Source: Eutypa lata (taxonomy: Eukaryota; Ascomycota; Sordariomycetes; Xylariales; Diatrypaceae). Taken from it: 64,000 bases of DNA. Below the pieces are notes generated by a model, which ran no database searches, was not told the origin of the DNA, and was given only the letters and a program-made list of their open reading frames with translations. Position numbers and translations under genes: made by a program. Numbering within the stretch: the stretch's first letter is position 1; each line of letters begins with the position of its first letter. Where the stretch lies: the NCBI GenBank assembly GCA_022661535.1, contig JAKULF010000001.1:1302001-1366000 (forward strand), given 5' to 3'. Below, one piece after another: positions 34,164-44,786 of this stretch.

Positions 34164-35077
34164 TCAGTAGATGCCCGGGATAATGACGTACTTCCCCTTG
34201 ACCTTCTCCTCGCCAAACTTCTCCTTGTACCACTTGCCACCCGAGACGGCGCGAGGGAACATGGCGAAGACCTCATTGAGAAGGAAGCACCTCGCGGGGG
34301 TGCAGGAGACGCCCGCGGCAACCCAGAACCCGAGCCACTCGACCCACTCCATGAAGTAGTGCGGGTAGAGCATGTGTCTGAACAGGCCGTTGTTGGGGAC
34401 TTCGTAGTGCTTCTCGATGTTGGTGTGACCCTTCTGCTTTAGCTTCTCCTGCCGGCGCTGCTCGTTCCTGCGGATCTCCCGCAGCTCCTCGTCGGAGAAG
34501 TAGTTCCCGGTGAGCCCGACGTAGAACAGGACCAGGCCGACGGCGAACTGCAGCGTCGACGACTGCGCCTGCCACTCCTCCGACGTCGTCGGGCCATATG
34601 CTGCCAGCCAGCCGCCGATTGCGCTTCCGTTGCAGACTTGGAACATGATGGCGTTGCTCCATACCAGGAAATGGATGGGCGACATGGACGGCTGGATGAA
34701 GGGGAAGATGACAGCACGGTAGGTATAGTGAATGACGAAGAGACCAGCCAAAACCTTGTTCTGCCACGGAAGATCTGTGATGCCATGCTCAAGTGGCAAG
34801 GTCTTCATGTAGTAAAGGAGGGTCATGAAACCCGGAACCTCCATGGTGAACCAGGCAATTCTGCCTGGGATGTTGAATTTGCTTTTAACCGAAGTCTTTC
34901 CCATGCCATACCATGAGACCAGCCATTGAAGGGATCCCATCTACGCGTGAAGTTAGTGTGTATGTACCTAGATTACGCGAAAAGGGGTCGTCTTACGAGG
35001 GGGTAGAACTGCCACCAGAAGACTAGCGTGTCATAATTTCCACGGCTGGCGGGAAGCCAATCCTGAACGATAGCCAT
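34164..35077 (-). CDS. 3-oxo-5-alpha-steroid 4-dehydrogenase-like membrane enzyme
   Basis: Two exons (intron 34941-34996) give about 285 residues. Exon 1 (MAIVQDWLPASRGNYDTLVF) was placed by its clean GTAAGA donor and CGTAG acceptor and by the in-frame join to MGSLQWLVSWYGMGK. Several hydrophobic helices follow, with FTMEVPGFMTLLYYM, LFVIHYTYRAVIFPF (a conserved block of this family), GNYFSDEELREIRR and the C-terminal ending KYVIIPGIY. These match the steroid 5-alpha-reductase / DET2 family, which reduces enone double bonds of steroids or very-long-chain intermediates with NADPH in the ER membrane. The usual C-terminal Glu/Tyr/Arg cluster appears as HYFMEWVEWLGFWVA. A fungal substrate is not known to me. 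Proximity to a P450 and a methyltransferase suggests a tailoring role. Confidence 0.88.
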
Positions 35078-36489
35078 GATGATGGGGTTAGAAAATGTAA
35101 AAAGAGCTTTAGTGTTAGAATGGCCACGAGAAGACTGAAGAGATATGTAGTAGTTCGGTAGAGTTAAGCTGCTATCTCCCAGAACATACGATGCTGTGCA
35201 TTGTTAAGAAAGGCAATGAATGTCACCGTCATCGATGGGTACATTCAACTGAAGATTGTTTACGTCGTGTAAACTACGCTGGTGAGGGACCATGCGTTTC
35301 TTCCGCAGGGGTTCGACGTGGGGAAAGCTCTTAAAGTGGAGATGACAATAACTATGGGGACTCGTACCTACTTCGTACACTAATAGGTACACTGGACTCT
35401 GCATAAACCAATGGAATGGAGAGAGGCATGTGATGCTTTATATGTAGTAATCATATCAACCTGTGGAAAACAAGAGTACAACCATGCCACCTGATCTTAG
35501 CTCAGCTAGTCTATATATAAATCAGAATTGAAGTCCAGTCGCGCAGATAGGCGGAAACATATGCACAAGGATGTATGTGGCTGATGTTCTATCCGACTTC
35601 AAAATGTGGCGAACGACATCTCGGATTTTCTAAGCCACACATATACACAGTTTGTAGTCTGGTAGTTGAACATCGGCATGGAAAGCCGAATTTAACCTTA
35701 CAATAAACATTATAACATTGACTTAATCGTATTTCTAATACAATATCTCGTAAAGGCTCAAAGACAAAACTACCTTATCGACTCCTCGGTAATGTCGGAA
35801 TTCTGTTGCCTACCCGTAATTTGGTAGCCTAACTAACTGTCTACTTAGTTAACTCCTTCCAAATGTATTTGCTTACGACTCAAAGTGGCTAATGTACCAT
35901 TGTGCACTAATCTCGCCCCTGCTTATACAACTATTGGCCAATCAAGAGTAGGGACAGCGCCACATCAAGCAAGCATTACGCAGACAATCCCTTCCAGCGA
36001 ACCCGCCCCAGCCTCAGCACACTACGTAGCGACCCTCACAGGCTCTCAGTAGGAGAAGTCGGGATCCTGCTATGCTATTGCTATTTCTAACCATACATAG
36101 ATCGTCCAATTGCATGCAAACTTCCTAGATATTCTACTTTATACAGAGCTTCAACTCCCAGCTTCATCCCATAATTATTGCTGGTCCAACCGTATATTGA
36201 ATTTCCTCTAGTCAACTAATTACGTTTCGTCGCCATTGCTACCAACTACTGAGTCCTTAGCAGGGTTGACTTGCTCTTATGACGCAACTAGACGCCTGGT
36301 GACAGCGGCTCTACACAACGCTTCACCCACTCTAACCTCACAATTCTCTTTTTTCACCATTACACTGAAACGACAGACTACCCAGGAAACATATTTTGGG
36401 TATATATTGCTAAAACCGTACACATTATATTCGACAGGAACGTAAGCGACCGACCCTGACATACGACCTACGTCGTTACATTAACGACG
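35078..36489. other. Intergenic between divergent genes
   Basis: About 1.4 kb holding the promoters of the reductase-like gene (minus) and the deubiquitinase gene (plus). It is AT-rich in the middle. Nothing else is seen. Confidence 0.5.
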
Positions 36490-39444
36490 ATGGTTACACG
36501 CAGACCAATACCTAGCGATGGCTCTATCGACCCTAATGCCCCTCCCCGCATCAATCTGCAAGGAGTTAGGCAAGAACTATGGTCACCTTCCGACTCCGAA
36601 CCAGACGCCGAACGAATATGGGGAACCAAAGACAATACGCAAGAGACGCAGAGTGACACAAGCGAGATGGCCAGATCCAACTCATTGTCAAATGTTCCAG
36701 ATACTTTGCGCCCAGGAATTGCACCAACATCCCATTCTTCAAGCTTTGCGCAGGACGAGGAGAACCCGTGGCAGGATAATAATAACAAGAAGAAATTCGA
36801 AGCCACTTCGGCTGAGTCGACAGCTCAGCATGAGAAAGTACCGAGGGCATTGGTACCAGGACCAGTTCGTACCGAAACGAACCCATTCAAAAGGAAGCCT
36901 GTAGGAAGTTCGCCTGTAGGAGGTGCGCCTGCGATGCCTTCCGAAGCTCCTCCGCCCCCGCCGATAAATGCCTTCTCCCAAATGCAAATATCCGATTCAG
37001 AGTCTAGCACGAATCCCTGGCAGCCGGCCTTAGACGAGGGTAGACCTTCAAAGACTCCGTCTCCCCTACCTTCCGTGTCCAATAACGACCAGGACTCGGG
37101 GAAGAATATTTGGGGATCCGGAGTCCTACCGGCTCAGCCGTCAGCGTCCCATGCCTCTCACTCACCTTCTTTACCTCCCTTGTCGTTTGAAAAGGAACCT
37201 CCAGTGTGGGACGAAGGTGGACAATCGAAACCTTCGCTACCATCTTTGCCGGAAAAGTCTATAGAGCAAGCGCAGTTTATAGACGACCGGCATGCCTGGG
37301 ATGACTTAGGACTGACTCGAGACGGCAAGCGACCAGCAGAATTCAGGAAACAAGAACAGTCTATACCGCCTGAAGGCTGGAATCTCATTGATCATGAGCC
37401 TTTGCCAGAGACGCCTAAAGTGACACTGTCGAAGCAAGATTCGTGGGAGAACTTCGCCGATGCCGATGACGCACAGTCCGAATCAGCCACTGCTCCTAGG
37501 ACAGAAATACAACCACCGGCACCAGTATTGGCACCGGCACCAGCACCAGCACCAGCACCGGTACTAGCACCTACACCTGCACCTGCACCTGCACCATCGT
37601 CATCACCAGTACCACCGTCTTTGCCGCCGCGGACCTCAAACGAGGTTCCACCTTCACGATCACGGCCTCAGTCAAAATCAGAGACCTACCAGATCAAAAA
37701 CATCAACTGGTTTGACGATACTATAAAGAAAGGTCGGAAATCACCTATTCTAGTGCAAAACGCAAACGGACCTTGCCCCTTAGTTGCGCTAGTCAATGCA
37801 CTCACTTTGACCGTCCCTCCTCAGATGACGTCTAATTTGGTCGAGACACTTCGAACTCGTGAACAGATCAGCATCAACCTCTTATTAGAAGCTGTTTTTG
37901 ACGAGCTTATGTCACCTAGACGAGCAGATCCCGATGCAGCATTGCCGGATATGACTGAGCTCTATGATTTTATGCAGGGTTTGCAAACGGGCATGAACGT
38001 TAATCCCCGGTTTATCCCCACCCCTGAGCTAGTAGAAGCTCACAGGAGCAAATCCGCTAACACGCAAATACCCGGAACTTTTGAGAATACTCGAGACCTG
38101 AAACTATATGCCACATTCTCCATTCCATTAATACACGGCTGGCTACCGCCACAAGATGACCCTGCTTATGACGCATTCAGTCGCCAAGGTTCGTCATATG
38201 ATGAAGTGCAGAGCCTTCTCTTCCGAGAGGAAGAGCTTGAGGAGAAACTTAGCAATGAGTCAGCTGGCCTTACGGAACCAGAACAACAACTTTATCAGGA
38301 CATAATCACGATCAGAGCTTGGCTTTCTTCAACAGCAACTCAGTTAACCCCTTCGGGATTAGATGTGATTACAAAATCCATCCGGCCAGGTTCAGTCTCC
38401 ATCTTATTCCGTAACGACCATTTCTCGACCTTATACCGGCATCCACAAACACATGAGCTCCTAACTTTGGTTACGGATGCTGGTTATTATACCCATGATG
38501 AAGTGGTGTGGGAATCCCTCACGGACGTCAGGGGTGAACGTGCGGAGTTTTTCTCCGGCGACTTCCGCGTCATTGGCGGCCCCCAACAGCAGACGTCTTC
38601 AGCAGCAAACGTTCCTGACGCCTGGTACGACGAGGGATCCAATAATCGTGCGAATGGCAGCGAATGGCAGACGGTCCAGAATAATAGACGCTCCCGCGGC
38701 AACCACCAGGCCGGAACAACGCAACCGTCAGCCCCGGCTGCTGTTTCATCGAACCATGAACAAGAAGACCGCGATCTAGCATTAGCCCTCCAACTTCAAG
38801 AGGAAGAGGACGAGCGCCACCGTACGGCACAAGCCGCCCGACGTCGTGAAAGCCAGCTCTCAGAGCACTTCCTCGAGCAGCAAGGCCGGCAGGGTACCCC
38901 AGCAACACGAGGACGCGGCGGCGGTGTGACGGGTAGTCGCGGCGGAGGCGCTCCCGCAACTCCTCCTCGGACCACATCCGCCGCCCAACACCAGCGCGGA
39001 CGCGGCGGCAGCAGCAACAACAGCATAGGCATGGGGAGACCCGTCACGCAGCACGTCCGGCCCCTAGTGCCTCCCGTGTCCACGCCCACAGGGGCACCGA
39101 GAACCCACAGGCCCGCGGACCAGGACGTAGACGACGCCCCTCCCAGCTACGAGCAGGCTTCGAAAGCCGCACCGTACGTCCCACCGACTGGCCACCCGAG
39201 CCATCCCGCCAGCAGCCCGAGAGGGTCCAGGTCGGGGGTGGCGATAGCGGGGGCGGCGGATCCGCGAGTAAGCGTCTCCTCGGGCGTCGGGCGCGGCGGC
39301 ACTCCCAGTCCCGGGTCCTCTATGAGAGGTGCGCGTATGGGGGGCGGACTGCCGCCACCGGTTTCGGTCCCGGCAGGAAGCGTTGGCGGACCCAACGCCG
39401 CGCAGGGGAATAGTGGGAGAGATAGGGATTGTATCGTTATGTAG
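36490..39444 (+). CDS. MINDY-family deubiquitinase with MIU-like motif and CAAX end
   Basis: A single exon of 984 residues. The first ~390 residues are disordered, with a Pro-Ala repeat at about 340-372. The MINDY (DUF544) domain follows: KNINWFDDTIKKG, then PILVQNANGPCPLVALVNAL with the catalytic Cys near residue 427, and NDHFSTLYRHP with the catalytic His near 644. A motif-interacting-with-ubiquitin-like helix (DRDLALALQLQEEED) lies near 760. After it the sequence is Gly/Arg/Pro-rich. The last four residues are CIVM, a canonical CAAX prenylation signal; the yeast MINDY relatives are also predicted prenylation targets. MINDY enzymes trim K48-linked polyubiquitin chains. The long disordered flanks exceed the size of yeast and human members. 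The membrane anchor suggested by CAAX would place the enzyme on an endomembrane. Confidence 0.93.
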   Translation: MVTRRPIPSDGSIDPNAPPRINLQGVRQELWSPSDSEPDAERIWGTKDNTQETQSDTSEMARSNSLSNVPDTLRPGIAPTSHSSSFAQDEENPWQDNNNKKKFEATSAESTAQHEKVPRALVPGPVRTETNPFKRKPVGSSPVGGAPAMPSEAPPPPPINAFSQMQISDSESSTNPWQPALDEGRPSKTPSPLPSVSNNDQDSGKNIWGSGVLPAQPSASHASHSPSLPPLSFEKEPPVWDEGGQSKPSLPSLPEKSIEQAQFIDDRHAWDDLGLTRDGKRPAEFRKQEQSIPPEGWNLIDHEPLPETPKVTLSKQDSWENFADADDAQSESATAPRTEIQPPAPVLAPAPAPAPAPVLAPTPAPAPAPSSSPVPPSLPPRTSNEVPPSRSRPQSKSETYQIKNINWFDDTIKKGRKSPILVQNANGPCPLVALVNALTLTVPPQMTSNLVETLRTREQISINLLLEAVFDELMSPRRADPDAALPDMTELYDFMQGLQTGMNVNPRFIPTPELVEAHRSKSANTQIPGTFENTRDLKLYATFSIPLIHGWLPPQDDPAYDAFSRQGSSYDEVQSLLFREEELEEKLSNESAGLTEPEQQLYQDIITIRAWLSSTATQLTPSGLDVITKSIRPGSVSILFRNDHFSTLYRHPQTHELLTLVTDAGYYTHDEVVWESLTDVRGERAEFFSGDFRVIGGPQQQTSSAANVPDAWYDEGSNNRANGSEWQTVQNNRRSRGNHQAGTTQPSAPAAVSSNHEQEDRDLALALQLQEEEDERHRTAQAARRRESQLSEHFLEQQGRQGTPATRGRGGGVTGSRGGGAPATPPRTTSAAQHQRGRGGSSNNSIGMGRPVTQHVRPLVPPVSTPTGAPRTHRPADQDVDDAPPSYEQASKAAPYVPPTGHPSHPASSPRGSRSGVAIAGAADPRVSVSSGVGRGGTPSPGSSMRGARMGGGLPPPVSVPAGSVGGPNAAQGNSGRDRDCIVM

Positions 39445-40433
39445 GACGGGTGGAGATTTCCCTCAAGGAGCGGGGATTGTAAGGAAGGTCACTCAGTTCC
39501 TCGAAAAGAATGATGTGCTGTTGAAATGACTGTTTTTTCTTCCTCTTTCTCTGCTTCATTTTCTTTTGGATTAGATAGGGCTACTCCCTTTTCAGAAGCG
39601 AGCATGAGTGATTGATTGCAAGCAAGCATGGGGAAGGTTCAAAGATGTATGATTTTGGCGTACTGGGACAAGAAAGAAAGGGAAGGGAAGGGAAGGACGG
39701 GAAAGGGGGACAAATCACGACGATGATGATCAGACGGTTGATGGATGACGGATGATGGACGATAGCATGAGATCTTGGGGCTTGCCGGTTATAACAGGCT
39801 GGGCTGGTGGTAACTATTTGTTATTTTAATATTTTTAGCGACAATACAGTTAGATGTAGTTGCATCATTATATTTGCTGGACTTGTATGGGATCGACTTA
39901 TTTGCCAGCTGATTGGAACTAGACGTGCGTCACGTACAACAAGTGGCATTTCATCCTAACTTGGCATATCACAACTCTGTAGAAGTAGGTGATCTTCTCA
40001 ACCTCCTCCTAAGTTATAGCTAGGTGACTTTCTCCCATGATGGGGTTCATTGATCGTGTTTTTAAATCATATCACCATGTCATTACCATGCCGTGTATTT
40101 ATCGGATTAACACCAAGGGGTACGTTACAAATGGAGTATACTCCATCAAACTAGAGGCCAGTGAAATACCGGTAGGAAAGCATACATCTACACAGAACTC
40201 AATATTGAGAACCAAATCAATATTTCGTATTCTGTAAACAAGTGAGGCAGTGCTGGCTGGCTCTAATCACGTGCCGTCCCAGGGATCTCGAACAGGCATC
40301 ATTGCTGCGCCGCAACCTGCCCCGTTTAAGTAAGCAACATAATAAAGGGAGAATAAATAATAAAGTAGTTAAGCCGTCTTCAGCTATCCCATAGGTACGT
40401 ACGCCGTCTCCGCCGAGTAAGGTAAAAAGAAAT
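39445..40433. other. Intergenic
   Basis: Holds the 3' UTR of the deubiquitinase gene, with GGGAA repeats near 39680-39710 and GATGATGG-like repeats near 39719-39765, and the promoter of the AflR-like gene. A short frame at 40037-40237 is not convincing. Confidence 0.5.
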
Positions 40434-41849
40434 ATGTCCTATATGCCCCGGTCAAGTCTCCGTCGCACCGCTTGCGACAGGTGCCGCACGCAGAAGCTGA
40501 AGTGCCTCCGCGACGACGGCCAGCCGAAATGCATTCGGTGCACTAGGCTCAACGTAGCCTGCGAAGTGGGTAGGCCGGGCCGCCCGGGTCGGCCACGAAA
40601 GCCGGATTTAGCTGCTGCTGCTGCTGCTGCATCTACGTTCTCCTCCTCCTCGAGCCCGAATGGCGCCATTGGTTCTTGGGACGCGATAGACCAACAGCAG
40701 GACTTGTTCCTTGGGAATGAACTTCTAGATTCGGAGATCGGCAACCATGGTGGGAGCGGCGATTTCGCAATAGGGGTTGGGGATTACGATCTCCCTATGG
40801 AAATAGAAGAATATCCGTCGCAAGCGCCGCTGCAAGACGACTCTAACATCGACCCGGCCCTCACCGGCGACCAGGAAGTTGCGGATCGGAGCCAGGTCAT
40901 CACGTCTGTTCCACCCGCAGCCAACCAACACGAGTGCCTCAGAGAACTCTCCCAGCTCAACGTAGAACTGCATGCGCAAACGACCATGCTGAAGGAGAAC
41001 CGCGATTCCCTGAATTTGGGCTCGTTTGTTTGCGTTCTTCCCCACTTGGGGGGAGACGACGACGGGTTGACGATATGCGAGCGATGCATGATTTACTGCC
41101 AGAGACTTCATCGCATCATGGCGAAATTAGTCGAGATTTTAAAAACGCAGTCAAGAGTGGTTGGGGAGTCTAGATCCCTGTTCTACTACGACGAAGACAC
41201 CGTGACTCCGGAAGCCCTCAACGGCAACTGCTCCGACCTATCTGCGCTAGTCGAGCCGCCGCACGCACCAACGGGAACCACAACAACAACAACCACATCA
41301 TCGTCATCATCATCAACACCAACACCAACAACAACACCAACAGCAATAACGATAACCGAAGACGAAGGCGGGCCCCCGGCGCTCGACGGCCCCGTCGTCC
41401 TGGTGCTAGTGAGCTGCTACGCGCAGGTGATCTCGGTCCACGAGACGATCTTCGCGCACATCCACCGGCGGCTGGACTCGGTCGAGGCGGCGGCGCTGCC
41501 GGCGCTCGACCCGGCCAAGGGCGTGCGGCTGGGGTCGTTCTACTCGACGGACGCGCGGCTCGAGGGCGCCGTCTACTGCCAGGTGGTGTCGGTGCTCCTC
41601 GACCGGATCGAGCGCGGCCTGGGCGTCCTGCCCGACCAGCGCCACCACACGGGGCTCGGGGCCCAGACGGGCCTGCTCTCGCGCCCCCGCCACTTCGAGC
41701 TGCTCCAGAGGGAGCTCGGCGGCGAGAAAGGGGGGGAGGGGGAGGAGGCGCCGAATGGCGGTCGGAGCCCCAGGCCCGGAATGCTCCGCGATGCGGTGGA
41801 GAGGGCTAGGCTGGTTATGGCGGTGGATGCGACTTGGGAATCCCCCTGA
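40434..41849 (+). CDS. Zn2Cys6 transcription factor, AflR-like
   Basis: A single exon of 471 residues. The N-terminal zinc binuclear cluster has six cysteines at 14, 17, 24, 33, 36 and 43 (ACDRCRTQKLKC ... KCIRCTRLNVAC). Directly after it comes GRPGRPGRPRKP, an AT-hook-like minor-groove-binding element. A Ser/Thr-rich linker (TTTTTTSSSSSSTPTPTTT) separates this from a C-terminal region with LVLVSCYAQVISVHETIF and LGSFYSTDARLEGA, the pattern of AflR-type regulators of fungal secondary-metabolite clusters. The protein is therefore predicted to be nuclear and to activate a small gene set. It lies 5.4 kb from the reductase-like gene, with a housekeeping deubiquitinase gene between, so control of the neighbouring P450 and methyltransferase genes is possible but not shown. 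Confidence 0.9.
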   Translation: MSYMPRSSLRRTACDRCRTQKLKCLRDDGQPKCIRCTRLNVACEVGRPGRPGRPRKPDLAAAAAAASTFSSSSSPNGAIGSWDAIDQQQDLFLGNELLDSEIGNHGGSGDFAIGVGDYDLPMEIEEYPSQAPLQDDSNIDPALTGDQEVADRSQVITSVPPAANQHECLRELSQLNVELHAQTTMLKENRDSLNLGSFVCVLPHLGGDDDGLTICERCMIYCQRLHRIMAKLVEILKTQSRVVGESRSLFYYDEDTVTPEALNGNCSDLSALVEPPHAPTGTTTTTTTSSSSSSTPTPTTTPTAITITEDEGGPPALDGPVVLVLVSCYAQVISVHETIFAHIHRRLDSVEAAALPALDPAKGVRLGSFYSTDARLEGAVYCQVVSVLLDRIERGLGVLPDQRHHTGLGAQTGLLSRPRHFELLQRELGGEKGGEGEEAPNGGRSPRPGMLRDAVERARLVMAVDATWESP

Positions 41850-42096
41850 ATTAATGATACTCGGGTTATTCGTGTTTATATACATGTGTGATGTCTACGC
41901 GTGATGTCGTTGTCCTGTAGAAGTCAAGGTTGCAAGTGGCCGTATAATACCCATCTGCAACATGAAACTTTGAAGCCCTGCGGCATCTATCTAAGTTAAA
42001 CCCTAAGGAATCTATACTTACTCCATAGCAACCATCACTTGGATCACCATATATTTACCATATCTGCTGACAAAATTCAATTAAATTGCAATATAT

Positions 42097-43089
42097 TTAT
42101 AGATTAGCAGGCTCCTCGCCCCCTTTTGAATTCTTCCAGGAGCCGGCGTAATGATGTTTCACAAGGATTCGGCCTGTTTTCTTGTCCCCGTATTGCTGAT
42201 TCATCGAATCTGCAAACGCGTAATCCGGCAACACTAAGACATCCCCTATGAGCCTTGGTTCTGAGACGTGAGATATCTCGGCATTCCCGACCTCTTTGTC
42301 AAGCATCTTGCTCAAGCTCTTTAGGATTCCGCGCGTCAGCCTCCGTGGACCCGAGACGTCGACGATATCATCAAGCATGTCGAGCCTCAAGTCTTGCATT
42401 CCGACGTTATGCTCTTTGGTCTTCTGGACTAGTCCCTCCAAGCAGTCCTCGACGACCGTCAATATATGCGGTGACTTTTGCTTGGCCATGATCGTCCAAC
42501 TAGCAAATTGTCGAACCCATATATCAACATCAAACTCCAGTCCAACTACCACAGTTACGTTTGCCTTGTACGGCTCCGGGATCCACTCGTTGAAGGACGC
42601 CTCGCAAGAAACATCTAAATCATTCCAGATCCCACCATATTCGTAGAGGATGAGGTAGCGGAGAATGTCGGCTTTGATGATGGGGATACCGATGGCAAGG
42701 AAATTATCAACTATATCTGGGCGAGAGGCAAAGTGATCTTTGACGAATTCATCCCCCGAGATATCTGTCATAAACTCGGGTTGGAAGGTAGGGTTCTTAG
42801 TGATGCAAGAGTCGGTATAGCCCCGAAGTTCGTCATTCATGCCGTTGGGCCCGAGTTTGTACCACAGCCTCTCTGGTATTGCGGTGATTGTTTGTGTGTC
42901 TGGCCTTGCGGTGGTTGTTTGTGGAGATGGTGTCACGGCCGCAGGCGTTGGCTTCATATGCGCGGACGGAAACACAACGCTGCTTTCCCAGGCTGGACAT
43001 TGAAGACGAAGAACAAAGTAGCATACTGCAAGTAAACCAGCAGCGCCGAACAGTTTAATAATAATTGGGCGGCGATGGGATATAAGCAT
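42097..43089 (-). CDS. Och1-like glycosyltransferase (GT32), type II membrane protein
   Basis: A single exon of 330 residues. A short cytosolic start (MLISHRRP) is followed by one transmembrane segment (IIKLFGAAGLLAVCYFVL) and a Pro/Thr-rich stem, giving the usual Golgi type II layout. The catalytic part begins IPERLWYKLG and has IPIIKADILRYLILYEYGGI followed by WNDLDV. The Asp-x-Asp metal-binding pair is at about residues 157-159 of the GT32 sugar-transferase (DXD) domain. It should transfer mannose or a similar sugar from a nucleotide donor to a glycoprotein or glycolipid in the Golgi. A late HHYAGSW block is also typical. The family includes Och1 and Hoc1 and many fungal paralogues. The exact linkage is not inferable. 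Confidence 0.9.
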   Translation of the reverse strand: MLISHRRPIIIKLFGAAGLLAVCYFVLRLQCPAWESSVVFPSAHMKPTPAAVTPSPQTTTARPDTQTITAIPERLWYKLGPNGMNDELRGYTDSCITKNPTFQPEFMTDISGDEFVKDHFASRPDIVDNFLAIGIPIIKADILRYLILYEYGGIWNDLDVSCEASFNEWIPEPYKANVTVVVGLEFDVDIWVRQFASWTIMAKQKSPHILTVVEDCLEGLVQKTKEHNVGMQDLRLDMLDDIVDVSGPRRLTRGILKSLSKMLDKEVGNAEISHVSEPRLIGDVLVLPDYAFADSMNQQYGDKKTGRILVKHHYAGSWKNSKGGEEPANL

Positions 43090-44786
43090 CTTTGGATGTT
43101 ATCGACCTTAGGGGAGTAGGAACAACGCGTAGCGATCAAAGAAGTATACTCCGTAAGAGGCTGAAGATGAAGGGTTTTAGGCCGTCATCGACGACCTTTC
43201 TTTCTTCGAGGTTGAAGGGTCATTTTTACCTTGCACCCTCCCTTTCCCCTTACCACCCCCCTTAGACGCACCCTGGCGTTAAAACTGCCGGTCCGCTTTT
43301 TGATACGCAGCCGTTGTCCTGTTGGAACTTTGGCCGGTCCACATCCCCCTTCACCCGCGAAAGCCCCCTGCTCGGCCCGAGAAGATCGGGTAGCGTTCCC
43401 ATTGGAGAATTCCTCCCCTTCCCTCTCGGTCATGGCTCAAAGTACCGCCTATTTTTAGAGAGGCGGTTACACGGTAAGGGTCTTGGTTAATGAAAGAGTA
43501 AAAGTTAATGGACTCCGTAATGAACTCTCATTTCCGAAGTTATCTTCACAGGCTTTCTATACAGACGAGATTATGCTTCACTTAACTCAAGGCCACCCAC
43601 TGAGTACTTAACCTTTACAGTAAGCTTAAAGCAGAGTGGGTCCGACCCGATAGTTACCTACGTTGATGCGCGCGCGTAAATGAACTTCAAAAGTCATCGA
43701 TCATAACCCCGAAATCACTGTTCACACCGGGCATTAATCCACACTTGGACTTGGCACAGATTTCAACGTTCATATACTTAGAACCTAGCCTCTTCGAATC
43801 CACTAAGCTATCACACCGACCACCACCAAGTCACTACCTTAACAGCTTTATACCTTAATAGCTTACCAGCTTTACATCGCTGGCTTATACTTCGTAGAGA
43901 GGTTAAAGTCCAAGGGTAATAATGTAGCTTAATTATTAATTTAAGGTTGAGGGTTGGCTCCGAGTGGTTTAAGAGGCGGTATGAGCCCCCCTATTTGTGC
44001 GTATGTGTTTTATATGAGGTGTAGTAATGTATTAGGTAGTAAGATGAGTATGTATCGTGCATGGTGGTGGAGGGTGGAGGGTGTCGGTGTGTTAGTGTGT
44101 TGGTGTTGGTGCTAGTGTATTGATGTTGGTGTTGACGTTGGTGTTGGTGCTGGGTAATTCCGAAAGAGGCTCAACGTCCGGTGTAAATATCGGTGCAAAT
44201 ACAATACAATCCTGGTTTTATAGCATGGTTTTTATTCAATGGGCCTGAATACTTTGAAGTCTCATGTGTTCCAGTTTCTCTCTATATTTTATACGTACGC
44301 TCTAGTATAATAATACAGAATGGTACAAATTCGCCTGATATGAAATGTCTTTATCCGTGCTCAGTAGAACGTACTATAAAACAAGGATCCTACTGTACGT
44401 GATTTTGTCTCAGCGTTGAGCAGCGCCTCATGCCCGCGTTAGGAGTTGCCAAATCTTATTTTCAGTCCTCACTAGGCAAAACCTCGTTCAGCCCAGTTTC
44501 GTGGAACCCATGGGTCTTACCCCCGTTGCCTCGTGTGTTTTGAACTCGCTCGTCCGCTGTCAGGAGCCCATAACTCACATCGCTTCAACGTCCAATGTCA
44601 CGACAGTGATGAACCAAAGGGACTAGGTAAGTAACTTGTTATTACCAACAGAAGGGGAGGAAATCCAGCTAAGTGGCGCGTAACATCGCTATATACACAG
44701 GAATCCGGCTCAGGCCTGTACTCTCCACTTACTACCGTGGCATCCAAGGCCGACTGCTCAACACAGGTTGTTGATTTCAGATCAGA
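43090..44786. other. Intergenic with a GT-rich segment
   Basis: About 1.7 kb. At 44065-44155 the plus strand is almost all G and T with repeated GGTGTTGGTG units. The stretch 43185-43435 is GC-rich with poorly supported frames on both strands. No gene is supportable. Confidence 0.5.

Noticed and set aside
43185..43433. Basic 82-codon minus-strand frame
   Set aside because: High Arg/Gly content from GC-rich sequence. The plus strand has an equally open frame over the same bases, so neither is supported.
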